NCBI GenBank assembly: GCA_014946745.1
Contig: JADCRD010000003.1
Location: forward strand, 1 to 64,000
DNA from: Lysobacterales bacterium
Lineage (GTDB): Bacteria > Pseudomonadota > Gammaproteobacteria > Xanthomonadales > Xanthomonadaceae
DNA length: 64,000 nt
Reading direction: 5' to 3'
This document shows positions 43,439-53,166 of this stretch, one piece after another (position 1 is the first letter of the stretch; each line of letters starts with the position of its first letter). The translations under genes and the position numbers were made by a program. The notes below the pieces were generated by a model. That model did not search any database, was not told where the DNA came from, and saw only the letters and a list, made by a program, of their open reading frames with translations.

Positions 43439-43490
43439 CGACTTCTAACTAAAAGTGGACGACAGACTGAGGCTTAATCTGTCGTGTAAC
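43439..43490 (-). repeat. cassette-boundary leader with hairpin (attC-like?)
   Basis: CTTCTAACTAAAAGTGG, then ACGACAGA...TCTGTCGT (8-bp perfect stem), then GTAAC. The layout matches the leader at 40365-40416. TTCTAAC is one mismatch from the RYYYAAC core. Confidence 0.4.
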
Positions 43491-43760
43491 CGTTGCGCTT
43501 CTGTGCCCCGCCGCTGAAATCACATTCAAGCTCCGCTGCTTGCAACAGACGGGCGCACAGCACTGTCGCCTAATTCGCTTAGCGTCCTTCGGCGCGCCGA
43601 AGAAGCGCGTCCGACGCTACCTGAACAATCCAGGTGACTCAATCGCGCCTTGGGTCTCACCGCGTCCAAATACGCTACAGCCACCTACGGCTTGAAGGCC
43701 CCGATCAACCGCCCAACCCCGCCGACCGCTGAAAACCCAGCCGGCGGGGCCGCCCCAGCC
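43491..43760. other. intergenic at the right edge of the mobile block
   Basis: With the leader above, about 320 bases lack a gene. GC rises back to core values here, marking the edge of the transferred block. No integrase gene is present. Confidence 0.5.
43712..43752 (-). terminator. hairpin downstream of the S9 peptidase gene
   Basis: CCCCGCCG (43717-43724) and CGGCGGGG (43742-43749) form an 8-bp GC stem 12 bases beyond the peptidase stop. There is no clear T-run on the minus strand, so this is tentative. Confidence 0.4.
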
Positions 43761-45794
43761 TTACTCCCCCAAGCCCCCATGCTCCTCAAACCAGCGCTTC
43801 ACCTGCTGGTACCAGAACACCGAGTTCTGCGGCTTCAGAATCCAGTGGTTCTCGTTGGGGTAGTACACGTAGCGCGTCGGTACGCCTTTCATCAACAGCG
43901 TCTGATACAGCTCCTGGCCGTGATTCACCGGTACGCGCAGGTCGGTCTGGCCGTGCACCACGAGCGTCGGCGTCTTGAAGTTCGCCGCGTGGTAGTGCGG
44001 TGAGGTCTTCTGGATCATTTCGCGGTTGGCCTCTTCCCAGAAGCCGCCGAAGCGCGGCAGCTCGCTGGCGAAGTCGGCGGCGTACTGGGTGTAGAGGTTG
44101 TAGACCGCGGCGTGTGCGACGAGGGCGCGGAAGGGGTGTTCGCGGCCCAGGATCAGGCTGGTGAGGTAGCCGCCGTAGCTGCCGCCGCCGGCGACCATGC
44201 GTTCGGCGTCAATCCACGGCTGCTGGGCGAACCATTCGGCGGCCTTGATTACGTCCTCGTAGGGCTTGTCGGCCCAGTTGGGGTTGATCGAATCGGTAAA
44301 CGCCTGGCCGAAGCCCGAGCTGCCGTGGAAGTTCGGCCAGGCGGTGACATAGCCCCAGCTGCCGAACACCTGGGCGTTCCAGCGGAAGGCCATGCCGTTG
44401 GTGATGGCGTTGTGCGGGCCGCCGTGGATCAGCATGAAGAAGGGGTACTTCTTCGTCGTGTCGAAGCCCGGCGGGTAGTTCACCCACATCTGGATTTCGG
44501 CACCGTTGGCGCCGGTGTAGGTGATCGACTCGTAGGTGCCAAAGTCGGTGGCGGCCAGCAGGGCGTCGTTGATGGTCGAGAGCTTGGTGGTGCTGCCGCG
44601 GCGGGTGTCGATGGAAACGAGCGTCGGCGGCTCGATGAAGGTCTGGCGCAGGCCGACCAGGCGGCCGGACTTCGACAGGGCCAGCGAGCCGACCGATTCC
44701 ACACCCGTCAGCGCGCGCGGTGCGCCATCGAGCGGCAGCTCGTAGACGCGCTCGGTGCCGGCGTCGTCGATCGAGGCGTAGAGGCGCTTGCTGTTGTCGG
44801 CCCACAGCGCGCCGCTGATGCTGCGGTCGAAGTCCGGGTACAGCTCGCGGGTGTTGCCGCTGCGGCGCTCGCGCAGCATCAGGCGCATGCGGTCGGCGTA
44901 GAAGCCCTTGATGCGCTGCTGGCTGTAACTGAGATAACGGCCGTCGGGGCTGTAGGCGGGGCTGCCGTCGTTGGCCGGGTTGTCGGCGGTGTGGTTGGTG
45001 GAGGCCTCGCTGCCCAGGGCCACGGTGAACACGTCGAGGTTGCTGCGGTTCGGCGCGGGGTCGGCGTCGGCCACGAAGGCCAGCTCGGCGCCGTCCGGCG
45101 ACAGCGCGAACAGGCCGTCGGTGCCCTGCACGGCGGCGCGCGGCAGGCTGAAGCCGGTGGGCTGGGTCAGGGCCTGCACTTCACCGCCGGCGGCAGGCAC
45201 GGCGAAGACGTGGAACTCGCGCTCGTCGAGGTACTGGTCCCAGGCGGTGACTGAGCCATCGAACACGCGCGCGGTCATCTTGCTGTTGGCGCGCTCGTCC
45301 AGGCGCTTGCCCTGATCGGCCAGCGGCAGGTCGGTGAACACGCGCGAGACGAAGGCGAGCTTCGATCCGTCGCCGATCCACTTCGGGCTCTGCACGCCGG
45401 TCGCCAGCGTGGTCAGGCGCGTGGCCTCACCGCCGTCGATCGGCATCACGTACAGCTGCGGGGCCTTGTCGTCTTCGCGCTGGGCGACGAAGGCGATGCG
45501 CCTGCCGTCGGGGCTGAACACCGGCGCGTTCTCGCCGCTGGTGTGGCTGGTGAAGCGGCGCTCGCCGCTGCCGTCGGCGTTCCAGAGCCACAGGTCGGTG
45601 TAGCCGCGGTCTTCCGCCATCACGAAGCGCGTCACTGGAGCCACGATGCGGCTGCCGTCGGGCGAGATGGTCGGCGTGCCGAGGCGCTGGATTTCCCAGC
45701 TGCGCTCGATGGTGAACGGCTGCTTGGCCGCGGTGTCCGCGAACGCGGGCAGGGCGGCGGCCAGCAGGCCAAGGCAAATCAGGTGTCGAAGCAT
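43761..45794 (-). CDS. S9-family prolyl oligopeptidase-type peptidase, exported
   Basis: A 677-residue serine peptidase (acylaminoacyl/dipeptidyl peptidase group). The signal peptide is LRHLICLGLLAAALPAFADT. A seven-bladed WD40-like propeller occupies about 30-390 (blades such as ISPDGSRIVAPVTRF, FSPDGRRIAFVAQRED, YSPDGRYLSYSQQR). The C-terminal alpha/beta hydrolase domain has the nucleophile in VAGGGSYGGYLTS, Asp in GQTDLRVPV and His in PNENHWILK. The triad is complete. ATG at 45794 has GGAG eight bases upstream; GTG at 45797 is directly adjacent. It probably degrades peptides in the periplasm. Confidence 0.92.
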   Translation of the reverse strand: MLRHLICLGLLAAALPAFADTAAKQPFTIERSWEIQRLGTPTISPDGSRIVAPVTRFVMAEDRGYTDLWLWNADGSGERRFTSHTSGENAPVFSPDGRRIAFVAQREDDKAPQLYVMPIDGGEATRLTTLATGVQSPKWIGDGSKLAFVSRVFTDLPLADQGKRLDERANSKMTARVFDGSVTAWDQYLDEREFHVFAVPAAGGEVQALTQPTGFSLPRAAVQGTDGLFALSPDGAELAFVADADPAPNRSNLDVFTVALGSEASTNHTADNPANDGSPAYSPDGRYLSYSQQRIKGFYADRMRLMLRERRSGNTRELYPDFDRSISGALWADNSKRLYASIDDAGTERVYELPLDGAPRALTGVESVGSLALSKSGRLVGLRQTFIEPPTLVSIDTRRGSTTKLSTINDALLAATDFGTYESITYTGANGAEIQMWVNYPPGFDTTKKYPFFMLIHGGPHNAITNGMAFRWNAQVFGSWGYVTAWPNFHGSSGFGQAFTDSINPNWADKPYEDVIKAAEWFAQQPWIDAERMVAGGGSYGGYLTSLILGREHPFRALVAHAAVYNLYTQYAADFASELPRFGGFWEEANREMIQKTSPHYHAANFKTPTLVVHGQTDLRVPVNHGQELYQTLLMKGVPTRYVYYPNENHWILKPQNSVFWYQQVKRWFEEHGGLGE

Positions 45795-45909
45795 CACGGG
45801 CGCTCCAGCGGGTGGAAAGCGTCGATGCTGGTCGGCGCCATCGCGCCGATCAAGTGCCGTCCGCCGTTATGGCTGGCGGGTTTCGTCGAGGGGCGCGTGA
45901 GCGATGTGT

Positions 45910-46359
45910 CTAGGCCGCCACGATCTCCGACACCTTCGCGCCCAGCACCTGCGCGAACACGCGCGGGTCGAGTTCGAGCTGCAGGCCGCGCTGGCCGCCG
46001 TTGCAGTAGACGGTGGTGTGCGCCAGCGCGGTTTGCTCGATCACCACGGGCAGGCGCTTCTTCTGGCCGAAGGGGCTGATGCCGCCGACGTGGTAGCCGG
46101 TGATGCGTTCGGCGGTGGGCACCGGCAGCATCGCGGCGTGCTTGCCGCCCAGCGCTGCGGCGAGCTTCTTCAGGCTCAGCTCGTGGTCGACCGGCAGGAT
46201 GGCGCAGGCGGATTTGCCGTCGAGTTCGACCATCAGCGTCTTCAGCATGCGCGCCGCTTCGATACCCGGCGCGGCGGTTGCCTGCAGGCCGATGTTGGTG
46301 GCCTCGGGGTCGTAGTCGTAGGTGTGCAGTCGATATGCCACCTTCGCGGCATCGAGCAT
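45910..46359 (-). CDS. ybaK: YbaK/EbsC-type Cys-tRNA(Pro) deacylase, copy 1 (start mutated)
   Basis: A 149-residue protein matching the YbaK editing family: LMVELDGKSACAILPVDHEL, GGKHAAMLPVPTAERITGYHVGGISPFGQKK (ligand pocket) and VYCNGGQRGLQLELDP. The family hydrolyses mischarged Cys-tRNA(Pro). It is nearly identical to 47565-48044, but the ATG that starts copy 2 is ACG here (46384-46386), so translation must begin at the internal ATG at 46359 or weakly at ACG. This removes ten residues from the N-terminus. Expression may be reduced. Confidence 0.85.
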   Translation of the reverse strand: MLDAAKVAYRLHTYDYDPEATNIGLQATAAPGIEAARMLKTLMVELDGKSACAILPVDHELSLKKLAAALGGKHAAMLPVPTAERITGYHVGGISPFGQKKRLPVVIEQTALAHTTVYCNGGQRGLQLELDPRVFAQVLGAKVSEIVAA

Positions 46360-46526
46360 GCGGGTGGCGGGGGTGGCGCGGCACGTGGTGGCGTTTCCAC
46401 CGCAGCGGTGGACGCGAGGCGAACAAGGTGTGAGGCGGGGTGGGGCTCACGGTGGGTCAAGACCCACCCTATGAGCTTCGCCTTCGCATAGGGTGGGTCT
46501 TGACCCACCGGAGCTCAATGCTTGCG
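45913..46526. repeat. 614-bp direct repeat, copy A
   Basis: From GCCGCCACGATCTCC to about the end of GGAGCTCAATGCTTGC, this matches 47573-48183 almost throughout, including the ybaK coding region and the palindromic pair beyond its start. Copies are in the same orientation, 1.66 kb apart. Confidence 0.9.
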
Positions 46527-46743
46527 GAGGTGATGGTCCGGGCCCTTCCCTTTGCCCCGCGTCGCGCGCACGGCGGCGTCCGGCCCGCGGTGATGTGGGT
46601 GTTCGCGGATCGGTGGGTCAAGACCCACCCTATGCAGTGCTGAGGCCTAACCCATCGTGGCGTTTCCATCGCGAGACCTCGCGCCAGCGAGCGCAGACCC
46701 GCGCCGGTAAGCGCGCTGCGGCGGCAAAGAATGCCGAGTGGGC
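46360..46743. other. non-coding stretch with palindromes between ybaK copy 1 and the toxin gene
   Basis: About 384 bases with palindrome units at 46451-46473, 46487-46509 and 46612-46634. No gene was seen; the open frames here are by-products of the palindromes. Confidence 0.55.
46451..46509. repeat. inverted pair of the 23-bp GGTGGGTCAAGACCC palindrome
   Basis: A forward unit (GGTGGGTCAAGACCCACC plus CTATG, 46451-46473) and a reverse unit (46487-46509) are separated by 13 bases. A further forward unit lies at 46612-46634. The same pair arrangement recurs at 48108-48166. Confidence 0.9.
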
Positions 46744-47085
46744 TCAGGCCCCTGATGCCTTGAAGCGTGCTGGCTGCTGCAGCAACCAGGTCTGCAGGTC
46801 ACGGCGGCTGTCGATGACCGCGACGACAAACACCGAGGTGTCTTCGACGCGATAGACGATGCGCCAGGGCGCTTCGATCACCTCGCGAAACCGCGTCCCT
46901 GCCAGCCGCCGCAGCTCCGGAACGATTCGCCCACGGGTCGACAGGCGAGCCAGCGACGTGGCCCGTCGTTCCAGAGCGTCGACGACTTCGAGAGCGTTCT
47001 CCAGACTGTCGTTCGCGATATGGAAGGCGATGGCGCGCAAGTCATCGCGCGCAGCATCCGACCAGAGAACGGTTCGCTCAGCCAC
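46744..47085 (-). CDS. RelE/ParE-family toxin
   Basis: A 113-residue toxin of the ParE/RelE fold: AERTVLWSDAARDDLRAIAFHIANDSLENALEVVD, then GRIVPELRRLAGTRFREVIEAPWRIVYRVEDTSVFVVAVIDSRRD. The R-x-R...YRV strand pattern is typical. GTG at 47085 is chosen because it starts eight bases inside the antitoxin gene's end, the usual toxin-antitoxin overlap. Upstream in-frame sequence is antisense-like and not conserved. It would inhibit gyrase or cleave mRNA; which one cannot be told from sequence. Confidence 0.85.
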   Translation of the reverse strand: MAERTVLWSDAARDDLRAIAFHIANDSLENALEVVDALERRATSLARLSTRGRIVPELRRLAGTRFREVIEAPWRIVYRVEDTSVFVVAVIDSRRDLQTWLLQQPARFKASGA

Positions 47086-47383
47086 GCGTGCGACGCGGGG
47101 ATTTCGGCGATGCGGCTCGGGCTTCAAGGTCGCGGCGCAGGTCGGAGAACACCTGCGCCTGCGGGGTGACGCGGCCAGCACCGATATCGGCTTCGCCTGC
47201 GGCCACGATCTGCAGCATGGCAAGGGTTTCCTGCGTCTGCCGCCAGGATTCATAGCTCTGGACCACGGCGGTACCGCGGCCATTCTGGGTCAGCACGACG
47301 GGCGGCTGAGTCTGCAGACGCTTGATCCATCGGGCCGCGTCGTTCTTGAACTCGGTGAGGCTGATGATGTCCTCGCTAGGCAC
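47078..47383 (-). CDS. Phd/YefM-family antitoxin
   Basis: A 101-residue antitoxin. It has the prevent-host-death pattern: ISLTEFKNDAARWIKRLQTQPPVVLTQNGRGTAVVQSYESWRQTQETL. This forms the DNA-binding N-terminus and the dimer helix, followed by a toxin-binding tail rich in Ala/Arg. The GTG start at 47383 opens the domain. It is the first gene of the pair and overlaps the toxin by eight bases. The pair lies between the two ybaK repeats. Confidence 0.85.
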   Translation of the reverse strand: MPSEDIISLTEFKNDAARWIKRLQTQPPVVLTQNGRGTAVVQSYESWRQTQETLAMLQIVAAGEADIGAGRVTPQAQVFSDLRRDLEARAASPKSPRRTRG

Positions 47384-47564
47384 GGCAGCGCTCCGGTCTG
47401 AATTCGGACCGATGCTAGCACGCAAGCTGTCGGAAGCATCCGAGGGTGGCGGGCAAGGGCAGGGCCGCCAGCAGCTCGGCCTGATGGCTCCCTCGTGAGG
47501 TGCCGTGGATGATTGACGCAAGGTTTTCCGGGCCGCCGATCTCAAACACTTCAGTCCGCAGCGC

Positions 47565-48044
47565 TCACCCCGCCGCCACGATCTCCGCCACCTTCGCGCC
47601 CAGCAACTGCGCGAACACGCGCGGGTCGAGTTCGAGCTGCAGGCCGCGCTGGCCGCCGTTGCAGTAGACGGTGGTGTGCGCCAGAGCGGTTTGCTCGATC
47701 ACCACGGGCACGCGCTTCTTCTGGCCGAAGGGGCTGATGCCGCCGACGTGGTAGCCGGTGATGCGTTCGGCGGTGGGCACCGGCAGCATCGCGGCGTGCT
47801 TGCCGCCCAGCGCTGCGGCGAGCTTCTTCAGGCTCAGCTCGTGGTCGACCGGCAGGATGGCGCAGGCGGATTTGCCGTCGAGTTCGACCATCAGCGTCTT
47901 CAGCATGCGCGCGGGTTCGATGCCGAGCGCGGAGGCAGCCTGCAGGCCGATGTTGGTGGCCTCGGGGTCGTAGTCGTAGGTGTGCAGGCGATATGCCACC
48001 TTCGCGGCATCGAGCATGCGGGTGGCGGGGGTGGCGCGGCTCAT
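47565..48044 (-). CDS. ybaK: YbaK/EbsC-type Cys-tRNA(Pro) deacylase, copy 2 (intact)
   Basis: A 159-residue editing protein, starting with ATG at 48044 (SRATPATRMLDAAKVAYRLH). Same motifs as copy 1: AERITGYHVGGISPFGQKK and the conserved lysine region VELDGKSACAILPV. Differences from copy 1 are few (AASALGIEPARM versus ATAAPGIEAARM; FAQLLGAKVAEIVAAG at the end). This is probably the functional copy because it keeps its start codon. Confidence 0.9.
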   Translation of the reverse strand: MSRATPATRMLDAAKVAYRLHTYDYDPEATNIGLQAASALGIEPARMLKTLMVELDGKSACAILPVDHELSLKKLAAALGGKHAAMLPVPTAERITGYHVGGISPFGQKKRVPVVIEQTALAHTTVYCNGGQRGLQLELDPRVFAQLLGAKVAEIVAAG

Positions 48045-48183
48045 CGTGGTGTTTCCATCGCAGCGGTGGGAGCGCGGCATTGCAGTGTGGGGCGGGGCGG
48101 AGCTCATGGTGGACCGGGGCCCACCCTATGGGCTTCGCGCTTGCATAGGGTGGGTCTTGACCCACCGGAGCTCAACGCTCGCT
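47573..48183. repeat. 611-bp direct repeat, copy B
   Basis: The partner of 45913-46526. The palindrome pair at its right end is slightly degenerate (GGTGGACCGGGGCCCACC at 48108-48125). Confidence 0.9.
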
Positions 48184-48344
48184 TCGGTCATGCGCATCGC
48201 TTCGATCTCAAGGCTGGCCGCGGTCAATTCAATCGAAGCGATCCATAGGGTGGGTCTTGACCCACCGAAGCTCAACGCTTGCCTCGGTCAGCGCTGTCGG
48301 TTCGATCCAGTCGAAGCAATCCATAGGGTGGGTCTTGACCCACC
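48108..48344. repeat. palindrome cluster, mainly reverse orientation
   Basis: Units at 48108-48130 (forward, degenerate), 48144-48166, 48244-48266 and 48322-48344 (reverse). Each reverse unit is followed by a conserved tail (GGAGCTCAACGCTTGC, then TTCGGTCA), so the repeated unit is about 50 bases. Confidence 0.85.
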
Positions 48345-48495
48345 GGAGCTCAACGCTTGCTTCGGTCACGCGCAGTTTTTCCATCTCGATGCTGGCCACG
48401 GTCAACGCGTCAGCAGCCGGCTTCCAGCAACGGTGTCGTTGGGGCGGCGTCGCGTGGTGTTGCGCGTGCATTGGGTGATGCGAGAGTTCCGCGGC

Positions 48496-48677
48496 GTTGG
48501 GTCAAGACCCACCCTATGAACAGCGCAGGTCTTCGCGGGTCACGCGACGGTGTGTCAAGACCCACCCTATGCGCAGCGCGAGTCTTTGCCGGTCGCATTG
48601 CGGTGGGTCAAGACCCAGCCTATCGGCAGCGCAATTCCTCGTGGGTCACGCGACGGTGGGTCAAGACCCAACCGATG
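48496..48677. repeat. 53-bp tandem array of the 23-bp palindrome (four units)
   Basis: Palindrome starts at 48496, 48549, 48602 and 48655, exactly 53 bases apart. Linkers are related to each other (AGCGC..GTCTTCGCGGGTCACG; the third again ends GGGTCACGCGAC), unlike CRISPR spacers. It ends 14 bases from the stop codon of the LuxR-type regulator on the minus strand, so it forms its 3' untranslated region. Confidence 0.9.
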
Positions 48678-48691
48678 CGGAAGGCGCGCGC

Positions 48692-49363
48692 CTACTCGTC
48701 GTCGTCCGCCGGCACCGCGGTTGCGCGGCCGTCGACGGTGAGCTTCGCGGCGAGCAGCACGGCTTGGGTGCGCGAGTGCGCGCCCAGCTTGCGCAGGATC
48801 GCGGTCATGTGGGCCTTGATGGTGGCCTCGCTGACGTTCAACTCGTAGGCGATCTGCTTGTTGAGCAGGCCGTTGCAGACCATGCTCAGCACGCGGTACT
48901 GCTGCGGCGTGAGTTCGGCGATGCGCGCGGCCAGAGCTTCCTCTTCCGGGTCCAGTGAGACGCCCGAGCCGCCGATGCCCGGCGGCAGCCAGGTGTCGCC
49001 GTCGAGCACGGCGTGGATGGCGCGACCGATCTGTTCGACCTCGGCCGATTTCGGGATGAAGCCCGAAGCGCCGTGACCCAGCGCGCGGCGCATCAGCGCC
49101 GGGTCTTCGCGCGCGGAGACGATCAGGATCGGCAGGGTCGGAAACGCCGCGCGCAGATGCACCAGTGCCGAGAAGCCATGCGCGCCCGGCATGTTGAGAT
49201 CGAGCAGCAGCAGCTCGGCGCGCGGGTGTCGCGCGGCCAGCTCGCTCAGGCTGTCGACCGAGTCGGCTTCGAGCAGACGCGCGTCGGGCAGGATCTGCGC
49301 CACCGTGCGGCGCAGGGCGTCGCGGAACAGCGGATGGTCGTCGGCAATCAGGATGTCGCGCAT
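48692..49363 (-). CDS. LuxR-family response regulator (CrbR/ErdR-like)
   Basis: A 223-residue regulator. Receiver domain: ILIADDHPLFRDAL (acidic pair at 8-9), phospho-acceptor Asp near residue 55 (LLLLDLNMPG), and K in FIPKSAEVEQ. C-terminal LuxR helix-turn-helix: LTPQQYRVLSMVCNGLLNKQIAYELNVSEATIKAHM. Regulators of this type (CrbR, ErdR) activate acs with an SSS-type sensor kinase. ATG at 49363 starts the receiver; an in-frame ATG at 49462 would add a 33-residue polar extension. It lies next to acs on the same strand (about 215 bases downstream). Confidence 0.85.
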   Translation of the reverse strand: MRDILIADDHPLFRDALRRTVAQILPDARLLEADSVDSLSELAARHPRAELLLLDLNMPGAHGFSALVHLRAAFPTLPILIVSAREDPALMRRALGHGASGFIPKSAEVEQIGRAIHAVLDGDTWLPPGIGGSGVSLDPEEEALAARIAELTPQQYRVLSMVCNGLLNKQIAYELNVSEATIKAHMTAILRKLGAHSRTQAVLLAAKLTVDGRATAVPADDDE

Positions 49364-49577
49364 GAGTTCGCTGGCCTCGTGCTCCGGGTGGGCGCCGGCC
49401 CAAGCCTGCGCCGGGCGCTCAGATTCGTCCATGTGGCCGCGGGCTTCGCTGGAACCGGCCATGGCGGTGTCCTCGCTTGCGCAACCCGGCGGGCGCCGCA
49501 GCGGCCCTGAACGCATCGACGGCGTGCCCACGCGGCAGTGCCCGGCCGGTCCACGACGGCGCTGCGCGGGCAGTCGA

Positions 49578-51536
<1,959 letters not shown>

Positions 51537-51779
51537 GGCTTCCTCCCTTGACTGAGCCGTGGCGCTCGGGCTGTTCTGCCACGGACAGATGCCGTGCGCC
51601 CGCGCGAGCAGGTGAGGAGTCTAGCCCCGCCGCGAGGCGTCGCGGCGTCGCGGTCGACCATGGTCGAAGGTCCGCTGCCTCTGCCGCAGCCCAAGCGGCC
51701 GCAGTTAGACCAACGTGGAATGGAATGCTGCACCGCGCCGCAGCCATGCTCGCCCCGCATCCTCGGGAGGGAGTGCCCT

Positions 51780-53102
51780 ATGTTCAAACAAAAAACATTC
51801 AAACGCGGGCCATTGGCTCTGGCGATCGCTGGCCTCTTGGCGATGGGACCGGCGCTGGCGCAGAGCGAACGCGAAGCCCAGCTCGAAGCGCGCATCGCTG
51901 AGCTTGAGCGCCTGGTGGGTGAGCTGGTCAAGCAGCAGGCGCCCGCCGCCGCGCCCGCTGCGTCCGCGGCACCTGCAGCGCCTGCCGCGCCGCCCGTGCA
52001 GTCGGTGAGCATCGTGCCGGGCGCGAATCCCGGCACGCGCTTCAGCTATGGCGGCTTCATCAAGGTCAACAGCACCTACACCGACTACAGCGATGGCAAC
52101 CCGCCGGCCGGCAGCCTGGCGCGCGATTTCTACCTGCCGGGTGCGATTCCCGTCGGCGGGCCCGGCGAGTCGGCGGTGTTCGACAGCCACGCCAAGCAGT
52201 CGCGCTTCTGGTTCGCGACCGATACGGTGCTGGACAACGGCGACAAGCTCGCCTCGCGCATCGAACTCGATTTCGGCGTGCCGACCGGTGGCGATGAGCG
52301 CAACACCAACACCTACAACCCGGTACTGCGGCGCGCGTACTTCACCTACAACAACTGGCTGGCGGGCCAGGAGTGGACGAACTTCATGGAGCTCGCGGCG
52401 CTGCCCGAGACCGCCGACTTCATCGGCCCCACCGAGGGCATGATCTTCGACCGCCAGGCGCAGGTGCGCTACACGAGCGGCGCCTGGGCGCTGTCGGCGG
52501 AGAATCCGCAGACGACGCTGCTGCCCTTCGGCGGAGGCGCGCGCATCGTGTCCGATGAGAACACCCTGCCCGACCTCACCGCGCGCTATATGCGCAAGGG
52601 CGATTGGGGCCTGCTCTCGGTGGCCGGCATAGCGCGACAGCTGCGGCTGGAGACGCCGGCCGGTGCGGAATCCGCGAACGGCTACGGTGTCAGCGTCACC
52701 GCCAAGCTGCTGTTCGGCGCCAACGACTTGCGGCTGATGGCGACGGCGGGTTCGGGCATCGGCCGCTACCTCGGCCTCAACTTCTTCGAGGACGGCGTGC
52801 TCGATGCGCGCGGCGAGATCGATCCGCTCGACGTGGTCGCCGCCTACGCCGCATGGCGTCAGGTCTGGGCCGGCAGCCTGCGCTCCAACTTCATCCTGGG
52901 CTACACCTCGGCCGACAACGACCGCGCGCTCACTGGCTTGAATGCGAACGCCGAGGCATCGAGCGCGCGGGTCAATCTGTTCTGGACGCCCGCGCCCAAG
53001 CTCGACGTCGGCATCGAGCTGTCGACCGCCAAGCGCGAACTGGAGCGTGGCACCAGCGGCACCCAGAACCGCATCGATCTGATGGCGCGCTACGCCTTCT
53101 GA
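51780..53102 (+). CDS. outer-membrane porin of the DcaP-like type
   Basis: A 440-residue outer-membrane protein. The signal peptide is FKQKTFKRGPLALAIAGLLAMGPALAQ. A short coiled coil (REAQLEARIAELERLVGELVKQQA, about 30-52) and a Pro/Ala hinge follow. The barrel then begins with FSYGGFIKVNSTYTDYSDG and ends in the C-terminal F (RIDLMARYAF), the outer-membrane insertion signal. The N-terminal coiled coil plus barrel is the DcaP layout, used for dicarboxylate and similar uptake. With the downstream symporter genes this suggests organic-acid uptake. Confidence 0.85.
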   Translation: MFKQKTFKRGPLALAIAGLLAMGPALAQSEREAQLEARIAELERLVGELVKQQAPAAAPAASAAPAAPAAPPVQSVSIVPGANPGTRFSYGGFIKVNSTYTDYSDGNPPAGSLARDFYLPGAIPVGGPGESAVFDSHAKQSRFWFATDTVLDNGDKLASRIELDFGVPTGGDERNTNTYNPVLRRAYFTYNNWLAGQEWTNFMELAALPETADFIGPTEGMIFDRQAQVRYTSGAWALSAENPQTTLLPFGGGARIVSDENTLPDLTARYMRKGDWGLLSVAGIARQLRLETPAGAESANGYGVSVTAKLLFGANDLRLMATAGSGIGRYLGLNFFEDGVLDARGEIDPLDVVAAYAAWRQVWAGSLRSNFILGYTSADNDRALTGLNANAEASSARVNLFWTPAPKLDVGIELSTAKRELERGTSGTQNRIDLMARYAF

Positions 53103-53114
53103 GGCATCACGGAG

Positions 53115-53139
53115 CCCGCCGCGTGACCTGCGCGGCGGG
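53115..53139 (+). promoter_or_regulatory. intercistronic hairpin between porin and symporter genes
   Basis: CCCGCCGCG-TGACCTG-CGCGGCGGG is a 9-bp perfect stem with a 7-base loop and no T-run. It may stabilise the porin mRNA end or attenuate transcription into the symporter genes. Confidence 0.5.
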
Positions 53140-53166
53140 TGTCAAGGGAATCCAGGGAGACACCCC

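Larger units (their letters stand above)
48045..48691. other. non-coding palindrome-rich stretch between ybaK copy 2 and the regulator
   Basis: About 650 bases with no gene. It contains nine of the twelve 23-bp palindromes of the window: a degenerate inverted pair (48108-48166), reverse units at 48244 and 48322, and the forward 53-bp array at 48496-48677 (annotated below). Plus-strand frames here are repeat by-products. Confidence 0.8.

Noticed and set aside
44112..45254. Plus-strand open frame of 380 codons inside the S9 peptidase
   Set aside because: Val/Gly/Ala-rich antisense shadow. The peptidase on the other strand has a full catalytic triad.
48496..48677. CRISPR-like array (23-bp palindromic repeat, 30-bp spacing)
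   Set aside because: The 30-base linkers are similar to each other, there are no cas genes, and the same palindrome occurs alone and in inverted pairs elsewhere.
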